Part shown: piece by piece, positions 1 through 8,068 of the stretch
Layout: every line of letters starts with the position of its first letter
Numbering within the stretch: the first letter of the stretch is position 1
Assembly (NCBI GenBank): GCA_943326315.2
Contig: CALPSU020000030.1
Location: forward strand, 1-13,658
DNA from: Chryseobacterium gleum
GTDB taxonomy: Bacteria; Bacteroidota; Bacteroidia; Flavobacteriales_D; Crocinitomicaceae
Direction of reading: 5' to 3'
Length of the DNA stretch: 13,658 nt
Program-made: the position numbers and the translations under genes
The notes under the pieces: model-generated
Told to the model about the DNA's origin: nothing
What the model saw: only the letters and a program-made list of their open reading frames with translations
Databases searched by the model: none

Positions 1-377
1 GGCATTAAACCCATCGGAGAGTCTAGTCCTTTTCTTATAAATTCGCAACCTAGAATATTTACATCAAACCCAACGTTTTGTCCAACAACGAACTTAGCTT
101 TACTTAATGCAATGTTAAATTCTTGAAGAACCATTTCAAGATCAGCTCCAAGTTCATCAGCAAGTGCTGTAGAAATACCATGAATTCTTTCAGCATCGTA
201 AGGAATATCGTATCCTTCAGGTTTTATTAGGTAATCCTTCTGTTCGAGAAGATTTCCCATATCATCATGTAATTGCCATGCAATTTGTACCGCTCGAGGC
301 CAATTGTCTGTGTCCGTTATCGGGGCATTCCAATTTCTAGGTAGACCTGTTGTTTCGGTATCAAATATTATATACAT
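1..377 (-). CDS. dnaE: DNA polymerase III subunit alpha, N-terminal exonuclease part (5' end only; gene runs off the window)
   Basis: Reading leftward from an ATG at 377-375, the frame is open to the window edge, giving 125 complete codons. The start MYIIFDTETTGLPRNW holds the ExoI motif of DEDD 3'-5' exonucleases (D6, E8). A second motif, VVGQNVGFDVN (D105), fits ExoII. The stretch 'APITDTDNWPRAVQIAWQLHDDMG' type region (residues 19-41, in pieces APITDTDNWPR and QIAWQLHDDMG) matches what I recall of the start of Bacteroidota replicative polymerase alpha subunits, where a proofreading exonuclease is fused in front of the PHP and polymerase domains. The polymerase part itself lies outside the window, so the fusion is inferred from family knowledge. 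A stand-alone epsilon-like exonuclease is the alternative. The gene lies 83 bp downstream of the biotin carboxylase stop on the same strand; that gap is a repeat/hairpin ending 3 bp before the ATG. Confidence 0.82.
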   Translation of the reverse strand, partial: MYIIFDTETTGLPRNWNAPITDTDNWPRAVQIAWQLHDDMGNLLEQKDYLIKPEGYDIPYDAERIHGISTALADELGADLEMVLQEFNIALSKAKFVVGQNVGFDVNILGCEFIRKGLDSPMGLM

Positions 378-380
378 TAC

Positions 381-456
381 TTTTTGATTTTTGATTTTGG
401 ATGTTTGATGTTTGATGATGGATGTTAATCAAAAATTAAACATCCATCATTCAACA
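381..456. repeat. Degenerate 7-nt-period tandem repeat that inverts on itself
   Basis: From 381 the plus strand reads in consecutive heptads: TTTTTGA (381-387), TTTTTGA (388-394), TTTTGGA (395-401), TGTTTGA (402-408), TGTTTGA (409-415), TGATGGA (416-422). The minus strand shows the same kind of units coming the other way: TGTTGAA (456-450), TGATGGA (449-443), TGTTTAA (442-436), TTTTTGA (435-429). The array fills almost the whole gap between the biotin carboxylase stop (461-463) and the dnaE start (377). The repeat structure is visible directly. That it belongs to a dispersed intergenic repeat family, as I recall from other Bacteroidota genomes, is inference. Confidence 0.8.
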
Positions 457-458
457 TC
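407..458 (-). other. Long imperfect hairpin (20-bp arms, 18 of 20 paired, 12-nt loop) upstream of dnaE
   Basis: The left arm is 407-426 and the right arm 439-458. The reverse complement of the right arm matches the left arm at 18 of 20 positions, with two adjacent mismatches at arm positions 7-8. The loop is 427-438, AT-only apart from one C/G. In a leftward transcript the hairpin would form after the biotin carboxylase stop and end 29 nt before the dnaE ATG. No U-run follows the stem, so it is not a textbook intrinsic terminator. It could act as an mRNA stability or processing element, or simply be a by-product of an inverted repeat unit. Confidence 0.7.
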
Positions 459-460
459 AT

Positions 461-1945
461 TTAAGCTCGTGTGTTAATCCAAGAACTTGTTATCTCTCTT
501 GAAGCAAATTCTTTTTTGTTTCTTTCTTTGATTGAATTCCAAATTTCATCAATGCCATGAGAAAGAGCCTCTTTTTCTTCTTCCATCGCGGTATACATAA
601 TTCTTGGATCTTCGAAATAATGTTTAACGAAGTTTGTATCAAAATCACCACTTCTAAAAGCAGGGTGTTTTAAAACATATTTCCCAAAATCTAAGGTTGT
701 TTTTAATCCTGAAATTTGATATTCATCGATAGCAACCAACGTACGTTTAATTGCCTCTTCTCTATTTTTACCCCAAACAACCAACTTTGCAATCATAGGG
801 TCGTAGTATATCGGAATATCCATTCCTTCCAAGAAAGCATCATCTACACGAACACTTCTTCCAGTTGGAATTCTATATCTATCTAAACGTCCAATATCAG
901 GTGTGAAACCGTTTAATGTATCTTCAGCATAAACTCGAACTTCAATAGCGTGACCGTGAATTTGTAATTCATCTTGTTGTTTAGGTAAGTTTTCACCTCG
1001 AGCAACTCTAATTTGCCATTCAACCAAATCTAATTTTGTAATCTCTTCTGTAACAGGGTGTTCAACTTGAAGACGTGTGTTCATTTCTAGGAAATAGAAT
1101 TTCATATCTGCATCAACTAAGAATTCTACAGTTCCAGCTCCTTCGTAATTACAAGCTTTACAAACAGCAACTGCTGCTTCTCCCATTTCTTTTCGTAATT
1201 CTGGTGTTAATAAAGCACTCGGAGCTTCTTCAATTACCTTTTGATGACGTCTTTGAATAGAGCATTCACGTTCAAATAAATATACAGTATTACCTTGTCT
1301 ATCCGCAAAAACTTGAATTTCAATGTGACGTGGTTTTGTAACAAATTTTTCTATGAAAACAGCATCATCCCCAAACGAAGAACGCGCCTCATTTTGAGCT
1401 AATTTCATTTGTTCAACGAATTCAGATGAGTTTTCAACTAAACGCATACCTTTACCACCACCTCCAGCAGAAGCTTTGATTAGAATAGGATAACCTACTT
1501 CTTCTGCAATTTTTATAGCTTCCTGAACATCCGTAATTGCATGATCAACACCAGGAACCAAAGGAACATTAAATTCTTTTACAGCTTGTTTAGCACTTAA
1601 TTTATCGCCCATAACTTCCATTGCTTCAGGAGAAGGTCCGATAAATATAATTCCTGCTTCTTTTACTTTTCTCGCAAAACCTGCATTTTCAGATAAGAAA
1701 CCGTAACCAGGATGAATGCCGTCAACTCCCATCTCAAGGCAATATTGAAGAATTAAATCTTGCTTCAAATAACTTTCAGAAGAAGGGCTTTCACCAACAT
1801 ATACAGCTTCATCCGCTTCAAGAACATGTGGAGCATTTCTGTCTGCATCAGAATAAATAGCAACACTTGCGATGTTCATTTTTTTAAGCGTACGGATAAC
1901 TCTCCGTGCAATTTCTCCTCTGTTGGCAATAAGTACTTTTTTCAT
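461..1945 (-). CDS. accC: Biotin carboxylase subunit of an acetyl-/propionyl-type acyl-CoA carboxylase
   Basis: This 494-residue protein carries out the ATP- and bicarbonate-dependent carboxylation of biotin on a carrier protein, the first half-reaction of acyl-CoA carboxylases in the cytoplasm. The N-terminal domain starts MKKVLIANRGEIARRVIRT. The ATP-grasp part has K157 followed by the glycine-rich loop GGGGKGM (161-167), and the catalytic stretch FLEMNTRLQVEHPVTE (E287, R291, E295). GHAIEVRVYAED (R337) begins the C-terminal domain. The VRVYAED wording and the roughly 45-residue tail after the core (E. coli AccC is about 449 residues) resemble propionyl- or methylcrotonyl-CoA carboxylase alpha subunits of Bacteroidota more than classical AccC. 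No biotin carrier domain is present in the protein and no carrier or carboxyltransferase gene is in the window, so the acyl substrate is undecided. The start lies 24 bp after the tamB-like stop, with no clear promoter box between, which suggests co-transcription. Confidence 0.93.
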   Translation of the reverse strand: MKKVLIANRGEIARRVIRTLKKMNIASVAIYSDADRNAPHVLEADEAVYVGESPSSESYLKQDLILQYCLEMGVDGIHPGYGFLSENAGFARKVKEAGIIFIGPSPEAMEVMGDKLSAKQAVKEFNVPLVPGVDHAITDVQEAIKIAEEVGYPILIKASAGGGGKGMRLVENSSEFVEQMKLAQNEARSSFGDDAVFIEKFVTKPRHIEIQVFADRQGNTVYLFERECSIQRRHQKVIEEAPSALLTPELRKEMGEAAVAVCKACNYEGAGTVEFLVDADMKFYFLEMNTRLQVEHPVTEEITKLDLVEWQIRVARGENLPKQQDELQIHGHAIEVRVYAEDTLNGFTPDIGRLDRYRIPTGRSVRVDDAFLEGMDIPIYYDPMIAKLVVWGKNREEAIKRTLVAIDEYQISGLKTTLDFGKYVLKHPAFRSGDFDTNFVKHYFEDPRIMYTAMEEEKEALSHGIDEIWNSIKERNKKEFASREITSSWINTRA

Positions 1946-1969
1946 GTTGTAAAAATAATTAAAATGAAA

Positions 1970-4900
1970 TCAAGAAGCAAAATTTATCAATGTTCTCGAT
2001 AGTGAATTTTCTAGATAATTCGTCGGAATAAAAAAGGTTGTATTCGTTGAATTAATTGGTGTTACAGGAACCCTTTTGGTTTTTCTTTTTGAAACACTTT
2101 TTTTATTTTTTTTGCTTCTAAAAAGATCTAGAAAATATTGGTAAACTTTAAAGTTATTGACAGTGTTAAACTCTTCTTGATATTGAATACCAGCTCCTTG
2201 GCTAAATAAGGCTGGATTGTTAGAGTATATTCTATTTTGATTTGACTCATTGAAAATATTTACTTTAAACGTACCTGCTTCATTTAGAATATACTCTAAA
2301 TTAACATCTCCAATTGGAAAATTTTTATTGCTATTTACACTTACACCAGTGTTTTCAACTCCAAAATTACCTCTTAATAACAGTCTATCACCAAAAAAAC
2401 CTTTAGAAACACCTACAGTCATTGATGTACCTGAAGTCATAACGTTTTTATCTAAGCCAACATTTAATTTATAATCTTTCGAAACTTGAGAAAGCATAGA
2501 ATTAATTTGACTTTGAGCTAAATCAAGAGCTGCACTACTACCACCTACACCAGTATTTGTTTGTCCATCAATTGGTTGGAAGTTTTTAAATAGTAGTAAA
2601 GAGAAAAATTGCTTATTGAGCATATCTGGATTACTTTTTATTCTATTTAATAAAGATAAACCAGTTTCATTTGTTTTAGGTGCTTGAATATCAAATGAGA
2701 TGGTAGGTTTAAGAATTGATTCTGTTAGATTTAAATAACATTTAATTTCTTGATTTCCAGTTATACCTGTTCCAGAGCTACTTCCAGTATTTTGTACGGG
2801 TGAAATTTCATTTAAATTAGCATATACTGTATAATAACATTTTAAATCAACTATTGCTTTATAAGGATCTCCAGTCCAGGTTACAGTACTATTTTCTTGA
2901 ATAATAAATTTTTGATTTATAGGTCTCATTACAAAGTTATAATCTCCCTGTTTTACTTGAAATGCACCATCTAGAGTAAGGTCATTTAGTTCGTTTAGAT
3001 TTACAGAAATATCACCAGATCCCGATGCAGTAATTTCATCACCAGTTTCTTCATTTAAAATAATTTTAATTTCTGCTTCAGGAGTTACTTTGAAATTCAT
3101 TCTTAACTCTAAACCTGTAAAATCAAATTTTGAATCTTCAACTATAGGGAATGGATTGTTTTTTTGTTTAAATTTAACAAAGCTCTCATCTTCTTCAATG
3201 TCTCCAATTCCATACATAGGGAAAAATATTTTAGAGCCATCTTCTGTTTTTAAATTTACATCAATTATTACGATATCGGTAAATCCAGATATTTCTACAA
3301 TTCCTGTTCCATAACCTTTTCCATAATAAACATCTTCTTTTTTATAACTAGTATTCATTACTAAAAAACGATCAAGAGGCTGGATATGACCGGGTGCAAA
3401 TCCATTTCTATTTCCATCATCTTCTAAGTTGAATACAACGTCATAGTTCCAGTTTGAAAATTTTGTATGGTAAATCGAACCGATAATTGACCCTGTATTT
3501 CCTTCTTGATCTGTAATAGGTAAATTATTAATATAAAACCCATACTTATCTGAGTTTATTTTACCGTTTAGAGTATAGTTCACATTTAATAATTCGAGTT
3601 TTGCATTTCCATTAATTAGTTCAATTTCACCATTTATTTCTGGATTTTCAAACGTTCCAATAACTTTAAGTTTACCAACCAAGAAGCCTTTTACGTTTGT
3701 TATAATTTCAGGATCTATAAAGGCATTTACAAAAGAAATGTCAGTATTATCAAAGATTAAATTAAAATCAAGATTATTACCATTATTTAAGATGTTATAT
3801 TGCCCTTCAAAGCCAAAAGTTTCATTTCCTTTATAAATTAAATCGCCATTAATTCCAATACTGTTTAAAGATTTATTCCATTGAGATTGAATGAAAATAC
3901 TTCCTATTTCTTTATCGTTTATGTATAGATTTTGAATGTTAGCATCTCCTGAATAGGATAAATTATCGTATGGATTCGAAATATATCCCCAGCCATTTAC
4001 TAATCCTTTTATATTGATTTTAGGTCCAAATAGTGAGCTAAAATCATCCAAATTGAAGTCATTTATTCTAAAATTTAATTGGTCATTACTGTTTTTGGAG
4101 ATTCTACCGTTTACGGATAAATATTGTTGATCTCTCTCCAATAAAAAATGTCCAATATCTATAGTTGTTCCATTTATCACTATATCAGATTTATTAACTA
4201 GACTCCATTTTTTTTCTTTTAAACTAAAATAAGAAGGTAATAATGCAATGTCATATTTGTCAATTCCTAAAACTGAAGTATTCCATTCAATAGCAGATTC
4301 ATTTTTTGTATCTGGATTCCAGGCTATTTTTGATTTTATTAAATCTTTATCACCATTAATAATTAACGATAGGTTTTTTACATCGATAGAATCGTTTAAA
4401 TAAAAATTAGAAATGAAATAATTTGCGGTTAATGAATTGGAATTCATTTCTTGTTTTGCACTAACTCCTTCAAATTTTAATTGATTGTATTTAATTGATT
4501 TTGAATTAATAACCATTAATGCATTTTCATTTAAACCATTGTAGTGTCCTTCTATTTTAGTTCCAGGTGCAAGTTTTAAACTAGGAAGTAAAACAGTTAG
4601 TAAATCATTAATTTCATTCGTTTCTATACTGTAAATAAAATTATTTTTTGTTTTTAATAGTTTTCGTTTTGAAGGTTTTTTTAATGGTATAATTGCAGGG
4701 AAAAGTTTGCTAACCTGATTTTCAAAATCGTATATAATTGTATTGAAATCAACTTTTCCAACAAAAAGAACATTTCCTAATTTACTTTTAATTGAGAGGT
4801 AATCTTCTTTTGGCTTTCTATCAATGACAATGTCTAGCTTTGGTATGTTAAAATCCCTTTCGTTTTCAGCATAATCTAAGTTATTAACTATAATTTTACC

Positions 4901-6613
4901 AGCGATGTTATTTGCATGATTACCTTTTAAATCAATAGAAAAACTCGATTTTAATACTGAATTTCCAGAATGAGTAATTTCTAATTTATCAAGATTAGCT
5001 TTAGTAATATCAACATTTATAAGAATATGCTGATTTCCATTAAAGTCAATAATACCATCGTAGGATAGACATAAGTTTTCATCTTTAATATCAATTTTTG
5101 AATCGAAAACATTATTTATATATTTTCCTTTTTCAATGGTTATGTTTTTATATGAATATCCTAGATAGTCAAATTGGTTTATTATACATTCAATATCATT
5201 GAATTTAATATCTGAAAAAGATTTTGCTTCACCACTTAAGAAAAAAGTTCCGTCAACAATTCCTAAATCAGAGTTTTGAATAAACTCACCCAATTGAAAA
5301 CTATCTACTTTAATATCAAAATCACTCGATTGAGAACGTTCAAAATAATATGAATTGTTAGTTTTATTTTCCGTAAACAAAATACCATTACTCATTTCAA
5401 ATTTTCCAAGTTTTGTATTTATTTTTTTAGCTGATAAAACAAATTGATCATTGAAACCTTCAATATGACCATTAATTGTTTCAAAATACCCAAGACGTTC
5501 TATTTGTTTATCAAATTCTAAATATTCTAAACTTGAAGATTTTGGCAGCTTTATTTTTTTTAAATCTTCTACAGTAAAAAAGGCATAATCTATTTTTTCA
5601 TTGTAAAAAGCATTAGAAAGGTCTCTAAAATCAGGTAAATTGAAATTTCCTCTTATTTTAGAATGATCTCCCGTTGTTAAATCTAAATTTGAAATACGCA
5701 TGTTTTTAGTTTTTCTAGAAACATTTCCTTTTGCGTAAACAATTTGATCCATCCCTTCAAACTTTGGAACGAAAAAAGCTATATCCTTCATTGATATTTT
5801 ACTCGGAACGGCATATGCATCAAAGGAAACACTGTCAATAAATGTCATGTAATCCGAATAATGATTCATGACCATGTTAAATTTTGGAGCGTAAATAATA
5901 GAATATGGAGTTTGAACGCGAACGTTTTTTGTGTAGACTCCTTTTTCAGAAACTTTTGCAATACAATTCAATTTATCTAGCACAAAACCGCTTTTTTCGT
6001 TTGCTCTTAAATTATTAATATTTGCTCTAATTATTCCTGAATTGATTGAAATATTTGTTAAATCTAGATTTACAATGTCAACTTTGAGGTGATCGTAATC
6101 CATTCCCCATTTAATCTTCGGATGTAAATAATCATCGAAATGAAAATCTACATTTTTTAAATGAACTTCGTTTAATTGAATTATTAAAGGTTTAGTGGTA
6201 TCGCTCGTTTTGAAATAGTCTTCGATAAATTCATAGTTAAAATCTCTGGTAATTTTATCTTGCCTTAATTTAATTACTGAGTTTTCAATTTCAGCTTTTT
6301 TAATAATTAATTTATGTTTGTTATTTAATTCATCTAGAGTTATATAGGCTGTAGAGATATATGCAAGCGTGTCATTCTGTAGGTCTTTTATTAAAAGACC
6401 ATCAAGCGCTATTCTATTGATGAAGATCACGGATATTTTATCAATTTTTATTTCCGTTTTTAATTCTTTAGAAAGATATGAAGTTGCAATTTTTGCTAAA
6501 TAAGTTTGAACGATACTTGTTCGTATGATAAAAGAAAATAATATTACAAAAATCAATACCCATTCGAATGAGATACCGATAATTTTTCCTATTATTTTAA
6601 GTAATTTTACCAT
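1970..6613 (-). CDS. tamB: TamB-like translocation/assembly module protein (AsmA/DUF490 family)
   Basis: A 1547-residue protein with one hydrophobic anchor near the N terminus (about residues 11-30) followed by a very long, low-cysteine, beta-rich region. Its repeating pattern of short alternating strands with many N, D, G and I residues is typical of TamB/AsmA-like periplasmic bridge proteins. An early motif, DGLLIKDLQNDTLAYI (71-86), is characteristic of the long Bacteroidota members as I know them. The C-terminal quarter has the expected TamB (DUF490) character: it includes a stretch near residues 1270-1310 ending in LKPTISFDIQAP, the segment ALDLAQSQINSMLSQ (about 1358-1375), and a terminal beta-rich part with VGVSKGFFGDRLLLRGNFG. 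Known family members span the periplasm and work with Omp85 proteins or in lipid transport to the outer membrane; no Omp85 gene is in the window. The gene is divergent from tsaD, with only 24 bp between starts, and is followed closely by accC. The ATG at 6613 sits just after a perfect -7 box. Confidence 0.9.
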   Translation of the reverse strand: MVKLLKIIGKIIGISFEWVLIFVILFSFIIRTSIVQTYLAKIATSYLSKELKTEIKIDKISVIFINRIALDGLLIKDLQNDTLAYISTAYITLDELNNKHKLIIKKAEIENSVIKLRQDKITRDFNYEFIEDYFKTSDTTKPLIIQLNEVHLKNVDFHFDDYLHPKIKWGMDYDHLKVDIVNLDLTNISINSGIIRANINNLRANEKSGFVLDKLNCIAKVSEKGVYTKNVRVQTPYSIIYAPKFNMVMNHYSDYMTFIDSVSFDAYAVPSKISMKDIAFFVPKFEGMDQIVYAKGNVSRKTKNMRISNLDLTTGDHSKIRGNFNLPDFRDLSNAFYNEKIDYAFFTVEDLKKIKLPKSSSLEYLEFDKQIERLGYFETINGHIEGFNDQFVLSAKKINTKLGKFEMSNGILFTENKTNNSYYFERSQSSDFDIKVDSFQLGEFIQNSDLGIVDGTFFLSGEAKSFSDIKFNDIECIINQFDYLGYSYKNITIEKGKYINNVFDSKIDIKDENLCLSYDGIIDFNGNQHILINVDITKANLDKLEITHSGNSVLKSSFSIDLKGNHANNIAGKIIVNNLDYAENERDFNIPKLDIVIDRKPKEDYLSIKSKLGNVLFVGKVDFNTIIYDFENQVSKLFPAIIPLKKPSKRKLLKTKNNFIYSIETNEINDLLTVLLPSLKLAPGTKIEGHYNGLNENALMVINSKSIKYNQLKFEGVSAKQEMNSNSLTANYFISNFYLNDSIDVKNLSLIINGDKDLIKSKIAWNPDTKNESAIEWNTSVLGIDKYDIALLPSYFSLKEKKWSLVNKSDIVINGTTIDIGHFLLERDQQYLSVNGRISKNSNDQLNFRINDFNLDDFSSLFGPKINIKGLVNGWGYISNPYDNLSYSGDANIQNLYINDKEIGSIFIQSQWNKSLNSIGINGDLIYKGNETFGFEGQYNILNNGNNLDFNLIFDNTDISFVNAFIDPEIITNVKGFLVGKLKVIGTFENPEINGEIELINGNAKLELLNVNYTLNGKINSDKYGFYINNLPITDQEGNTGSIIGSIYHTKFSNWNYDVVFNLEDDGNRNGFAPGHIQPLDRFLVMNTSYKKEDVYYGKGYGTGIVEISGFTDIVIIDVNLKTEDGSKIFFPMYGIGDIEEDESFVKFKQKNNPFPIVEDSKFDFTGLELRMNFKVTPEAEIKIILNEETGDEITASGSGDISVNLNELNDLTLDGAFQVKQGDYNFVMRPINQKFIIQENSTVTWTGDPYKAIVDLKCYYTVYANLNEISPVQNTGSSSGTGITGNQEIKCYLNLTESILKPTISFDIQAPKTNETGLSLLNRIKSNPDMLNKQFFSLLLFKNFQPIDGQTNTGVGGSSAALDLAQSQINSMLSQVSKDYKLNVGLDKNVMTSGTSMTVGVSKGFFGDRLLLRGNFGVENTGVSVNSNKNFPIGDVNLEYILNEAGTFKVNIFNESNQNRIYSNNPALFSQGAGIQYQEEFNTVNNFKVYQYFLDLFRSKKNKKSVSKRKTKRVPVTPINSTNTTFFIPTNYLENSLSRTLINFAS

Positions 6614-6622
6614 CTATATTCA

Positions 6623-6630
6623 CAAATTTA
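6623..6630 (-). promoter_or_regulatory. Predicted Bacteroidota -7 box for the tamB-like gene
   Basis: On the minus strand the sequence is TAAATTTG, a perfect match to the Bacteroidota/Flavobacterium -7 consensus TAnnTTTG. Nine bases separate it from the tamB ATG at 6613, so transcription would begin only a few bases before the start codon. Candidate -33 TTG trinucleotides lie inside the first codons of tsaD: TTTG at 6648-6645 (spacer 14) and TTG at 6656-6654 (spacer 23). The second fits the usual spacing better. The two genes would therefore share overlapping control DNA. Confidence 0.55.
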
Positions 6631-6637
6631 CATAAAG

Positions 6638-7660
6638 TTGAGTACAAAAGAAACAATCATATTAGCTATTGAGTCATCTTGTGATGACACCTCTGCTTCA
6701 GTACTTAGAAATCAGACAGTTATTTCAAATATAATAGCTTCTCAAGACATTCACAAATTATATGGTGGGGTAGTTCCTGAATTAGCGAGTAGAGAACATC
6801 AAAAAAATATAATTCCAGTTGTAAATCAAGCGATTAAGGATGCCGGTATTGATATAAAAGATATTAATGCTATAGCTTTTACAAAAGGGCCTGGATTACT
6901 AGGTTCTTTAGTAGTTGGCACTTCGTTTTCAAAAGCATTTTCTTTAGCTTTAGATATCCCTCTAATTGATGTAAATCATATGCATGGACATGTATTAGCT
7001 CACTTTATTGAAGAGGAAGGTAAAGATAAGCCTAAATTTCCCTTTTTATGTTTAACAGTTTCGGGAGGACATACACAAATTGTTTTAGTGAAAGACTATT
7101 TAGAAATGGAGGTAATTGGAACTACAATTGATGATGCTGCAGGAGAGGCTTTTGATAAATCTGCTAAAATTTTAGGATTTCCATATCCAGGAGGGCCATT
7201 AATTGATAAATATGCTAAAGAAGGAGATTCTACTAAATTTGAGTTTGCTAAACCCAAAATGGAAGGTTATGATTATAGTTTTAGCGGCCTAAAAACATCG
7301 ATACTTTATTTTATTCAAAAACAAGAGAAATTAAATCCAGATTTTATTAAAGATAATCTATCTGATTTATGTGCTTCAATTCAAAAATCTATAATTGATA
7401 TTTTGTTTGTGAAATTAATAAAAGCGTCCTCTACATTGAAAATTAATGAAATTGCTATTGCTGGAGGTGTTTCTGCAAATTCATGCTTAAGAACTGAATT
7501 AATTAGTGTTGGTGAAAAGTTAAAATGGAAAGTATTTATTCCAAAATTTGAATATTGTACGGACAATGCAGCTATGATTGCAATAACTGGAAAGTTTATG
7601 TATGAAAGAAAAATGTTTGCAGATCAATCCGTATCTTCTATGGCGAGATTAAAGATGTGA
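6638..7660 (+). CDS. tsaD: tRNA N6-adenosine threonylcarbamoyltransferase TsaD
   Basis: This cytoplasmic enzyme transfers the threonylcarbamoyl group to A37 of ANN-reading tRNAs, making t6A together with TsaB and TsaE. The 340-residue length is normal. The N terminus IILAIESSCDDTSASV is the family start. Metal-binding H114 and H118 are in NHMHGH, SGGHTQIVLV (142-151) is a nucleotide-binding segment, and GGVSAN (276-281) and CTDNAAMIA (D309) complete the kinase-like active site. The start is TTG at 6638. There is no ATG in this frame between the upstream stop at 6602 and the conserved ILAIESS block, so TTG is the only ordinary start available. It yields MSTKETIILAIESS, a normal leader length. 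Upstream on the plus strand I see only imperfect -7 boxes, such as TAATTTTA at 6602-6609. Confidence 0.97.
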   Translation: MSTKETIILAIESSCDDTSASVLRNQTVISNIIASQDIHKLYGGVVPELASREHQKNIIPVVNQAIKDAGIDIKDINAIAFTKGPGLLGSLVVGTSFSKAFSLALDIPLIDVNHMHGHVLAHFIEEEGKDKPKFPFLCLTVSGGHTQIVLVKDYLEMEVIGTTIDDAAGEAFDKSAKILGFPYPGGPLIDKYAKEGDSTKFEFAKPKMEGYDYSFSGLKTSILYFIQKQEKLNPDFIKDNLSDLCASIQKSIIDILFVKLIKASSTLKINEIAIAGGVSANSCLRTELISVGEKLKWKVFIPKFEYCTDNAAMIAITGKFMYERKMFADQSVSSMARLKM

Positions 7661-7715
7661 ACTATTTGTGATTACAATGTGGATAAATATCCTTTATTTT
7701 ATTAATAATTTTTCT

Positions 7716-7723
7716 TAGATTTG
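7716..7723 (+). promoter_or_regulatory. Predicted -7 box for the 94-aa protein gene
   Basis: TAGATTTG is a perfect TAnnTTTG match, 43 bp before the ATG at 7767. A possible weak -33 element, TTTA at 7693-7696, lies 19 bp upstream. A start point near 7728-7730 would leave an AT-rich leader of about 37-39 nt. This makes the downstream small gene an independent transcription unit, bounded at its 3' end by the terminator at 8069-8107. Confidence 0.6.
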
Positions 7724-7766
7724 TATTTAATCATTCGAGTTATAAATTATTTAATATCTTTTCATT

Positions 7767-8051
7767 ATGTCAGAAAATATACAAGCACCGGAAACAGTTG
7801 AAAAAGAAATAATTGCTTCATTAACTTTTCATGATCATACCCCAATAAAACAACATCCTGAATTGATGAATCAAATTGAAACGGCTGTAAAATTAGGAAA
7901 TGCGCACCATAGTAAAGTAACTATTATTTTTCACGACGATTTAGGATTGAAAAGAGTAGATACAACTCTTTGGGCTAATGGAGCAAAATTTATCTGTTTA
8001 AAAGGAGGTATTTGGATTCCAATATCCAGAATTTTAGAAATTAAACTTTAA
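7767..8051 (+). CDS. Small acidic-to-neutral cytoplasmic protein of unknown function (94 aa)
   Basis: I do not recognise this protein with certainty. It is 94 residues long, has no signal peptide, membrane segment or cysteine pair (one C, in FICLKGG), and starts with a charged, probably flexible stretch. Residues about 15-45 look helical. The C-terminal half (KVTIIFHDDLGLKRVDT, then TLWANGAKFICLKGG, then IWIPISRILEIKL) alternates short beta strands with turns. That pattern is compatible with a small SH3- or Sm-like beta barrel, which is inference from pattern only. The 'T-T-x-W-A ... L-K-G-G ... I-P-I-x-R-I' wording resembles short conserved hypothetical proteins I associate with Bacteroidota. 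It is a monocistronic unit: perfect -7 box upstream and intrinsic terminator 18 bp after the stop. Base composition and codon style match the neighbours, supporting a real gene. Confidence 0.8.
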   Translation: MSENIQAPETVEKEIIASLTFHDHTPIKQHPELMNQIETAVKLGNAHHSKVTIIFHDDLGLKRVDTTLWANGAKFICLKGGIWIPISRILEIKL

Positions 8052-8068
8052 AAATCTATAAAAAATAT

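Noticed and set aside
1075..2002. Plus-strand open frames of 61 and 80 codons within and at the start of the biotin carboxylase gene
   Set aside because: They are shadows of a strongly conserved gene, with compositions rich in L/F/S and no start-region signals.
1970..6613. The giant protein as a novel adhesin or toxin
   Set aside because: It has an N-terminal membrane anchor, AsmA/TamB-like strand pattern, TamB-like C terminus and location next to tsaD, with no secretion-system sorting domain or toxin tip.
7681..7692. Small inverted repeat GGATA-AA-TATCC after tsaD
   Set aside because: Five base pairs with a 2-nt loop cannot form a stable terminator, and there is no G+C-rich stem; likely chance.
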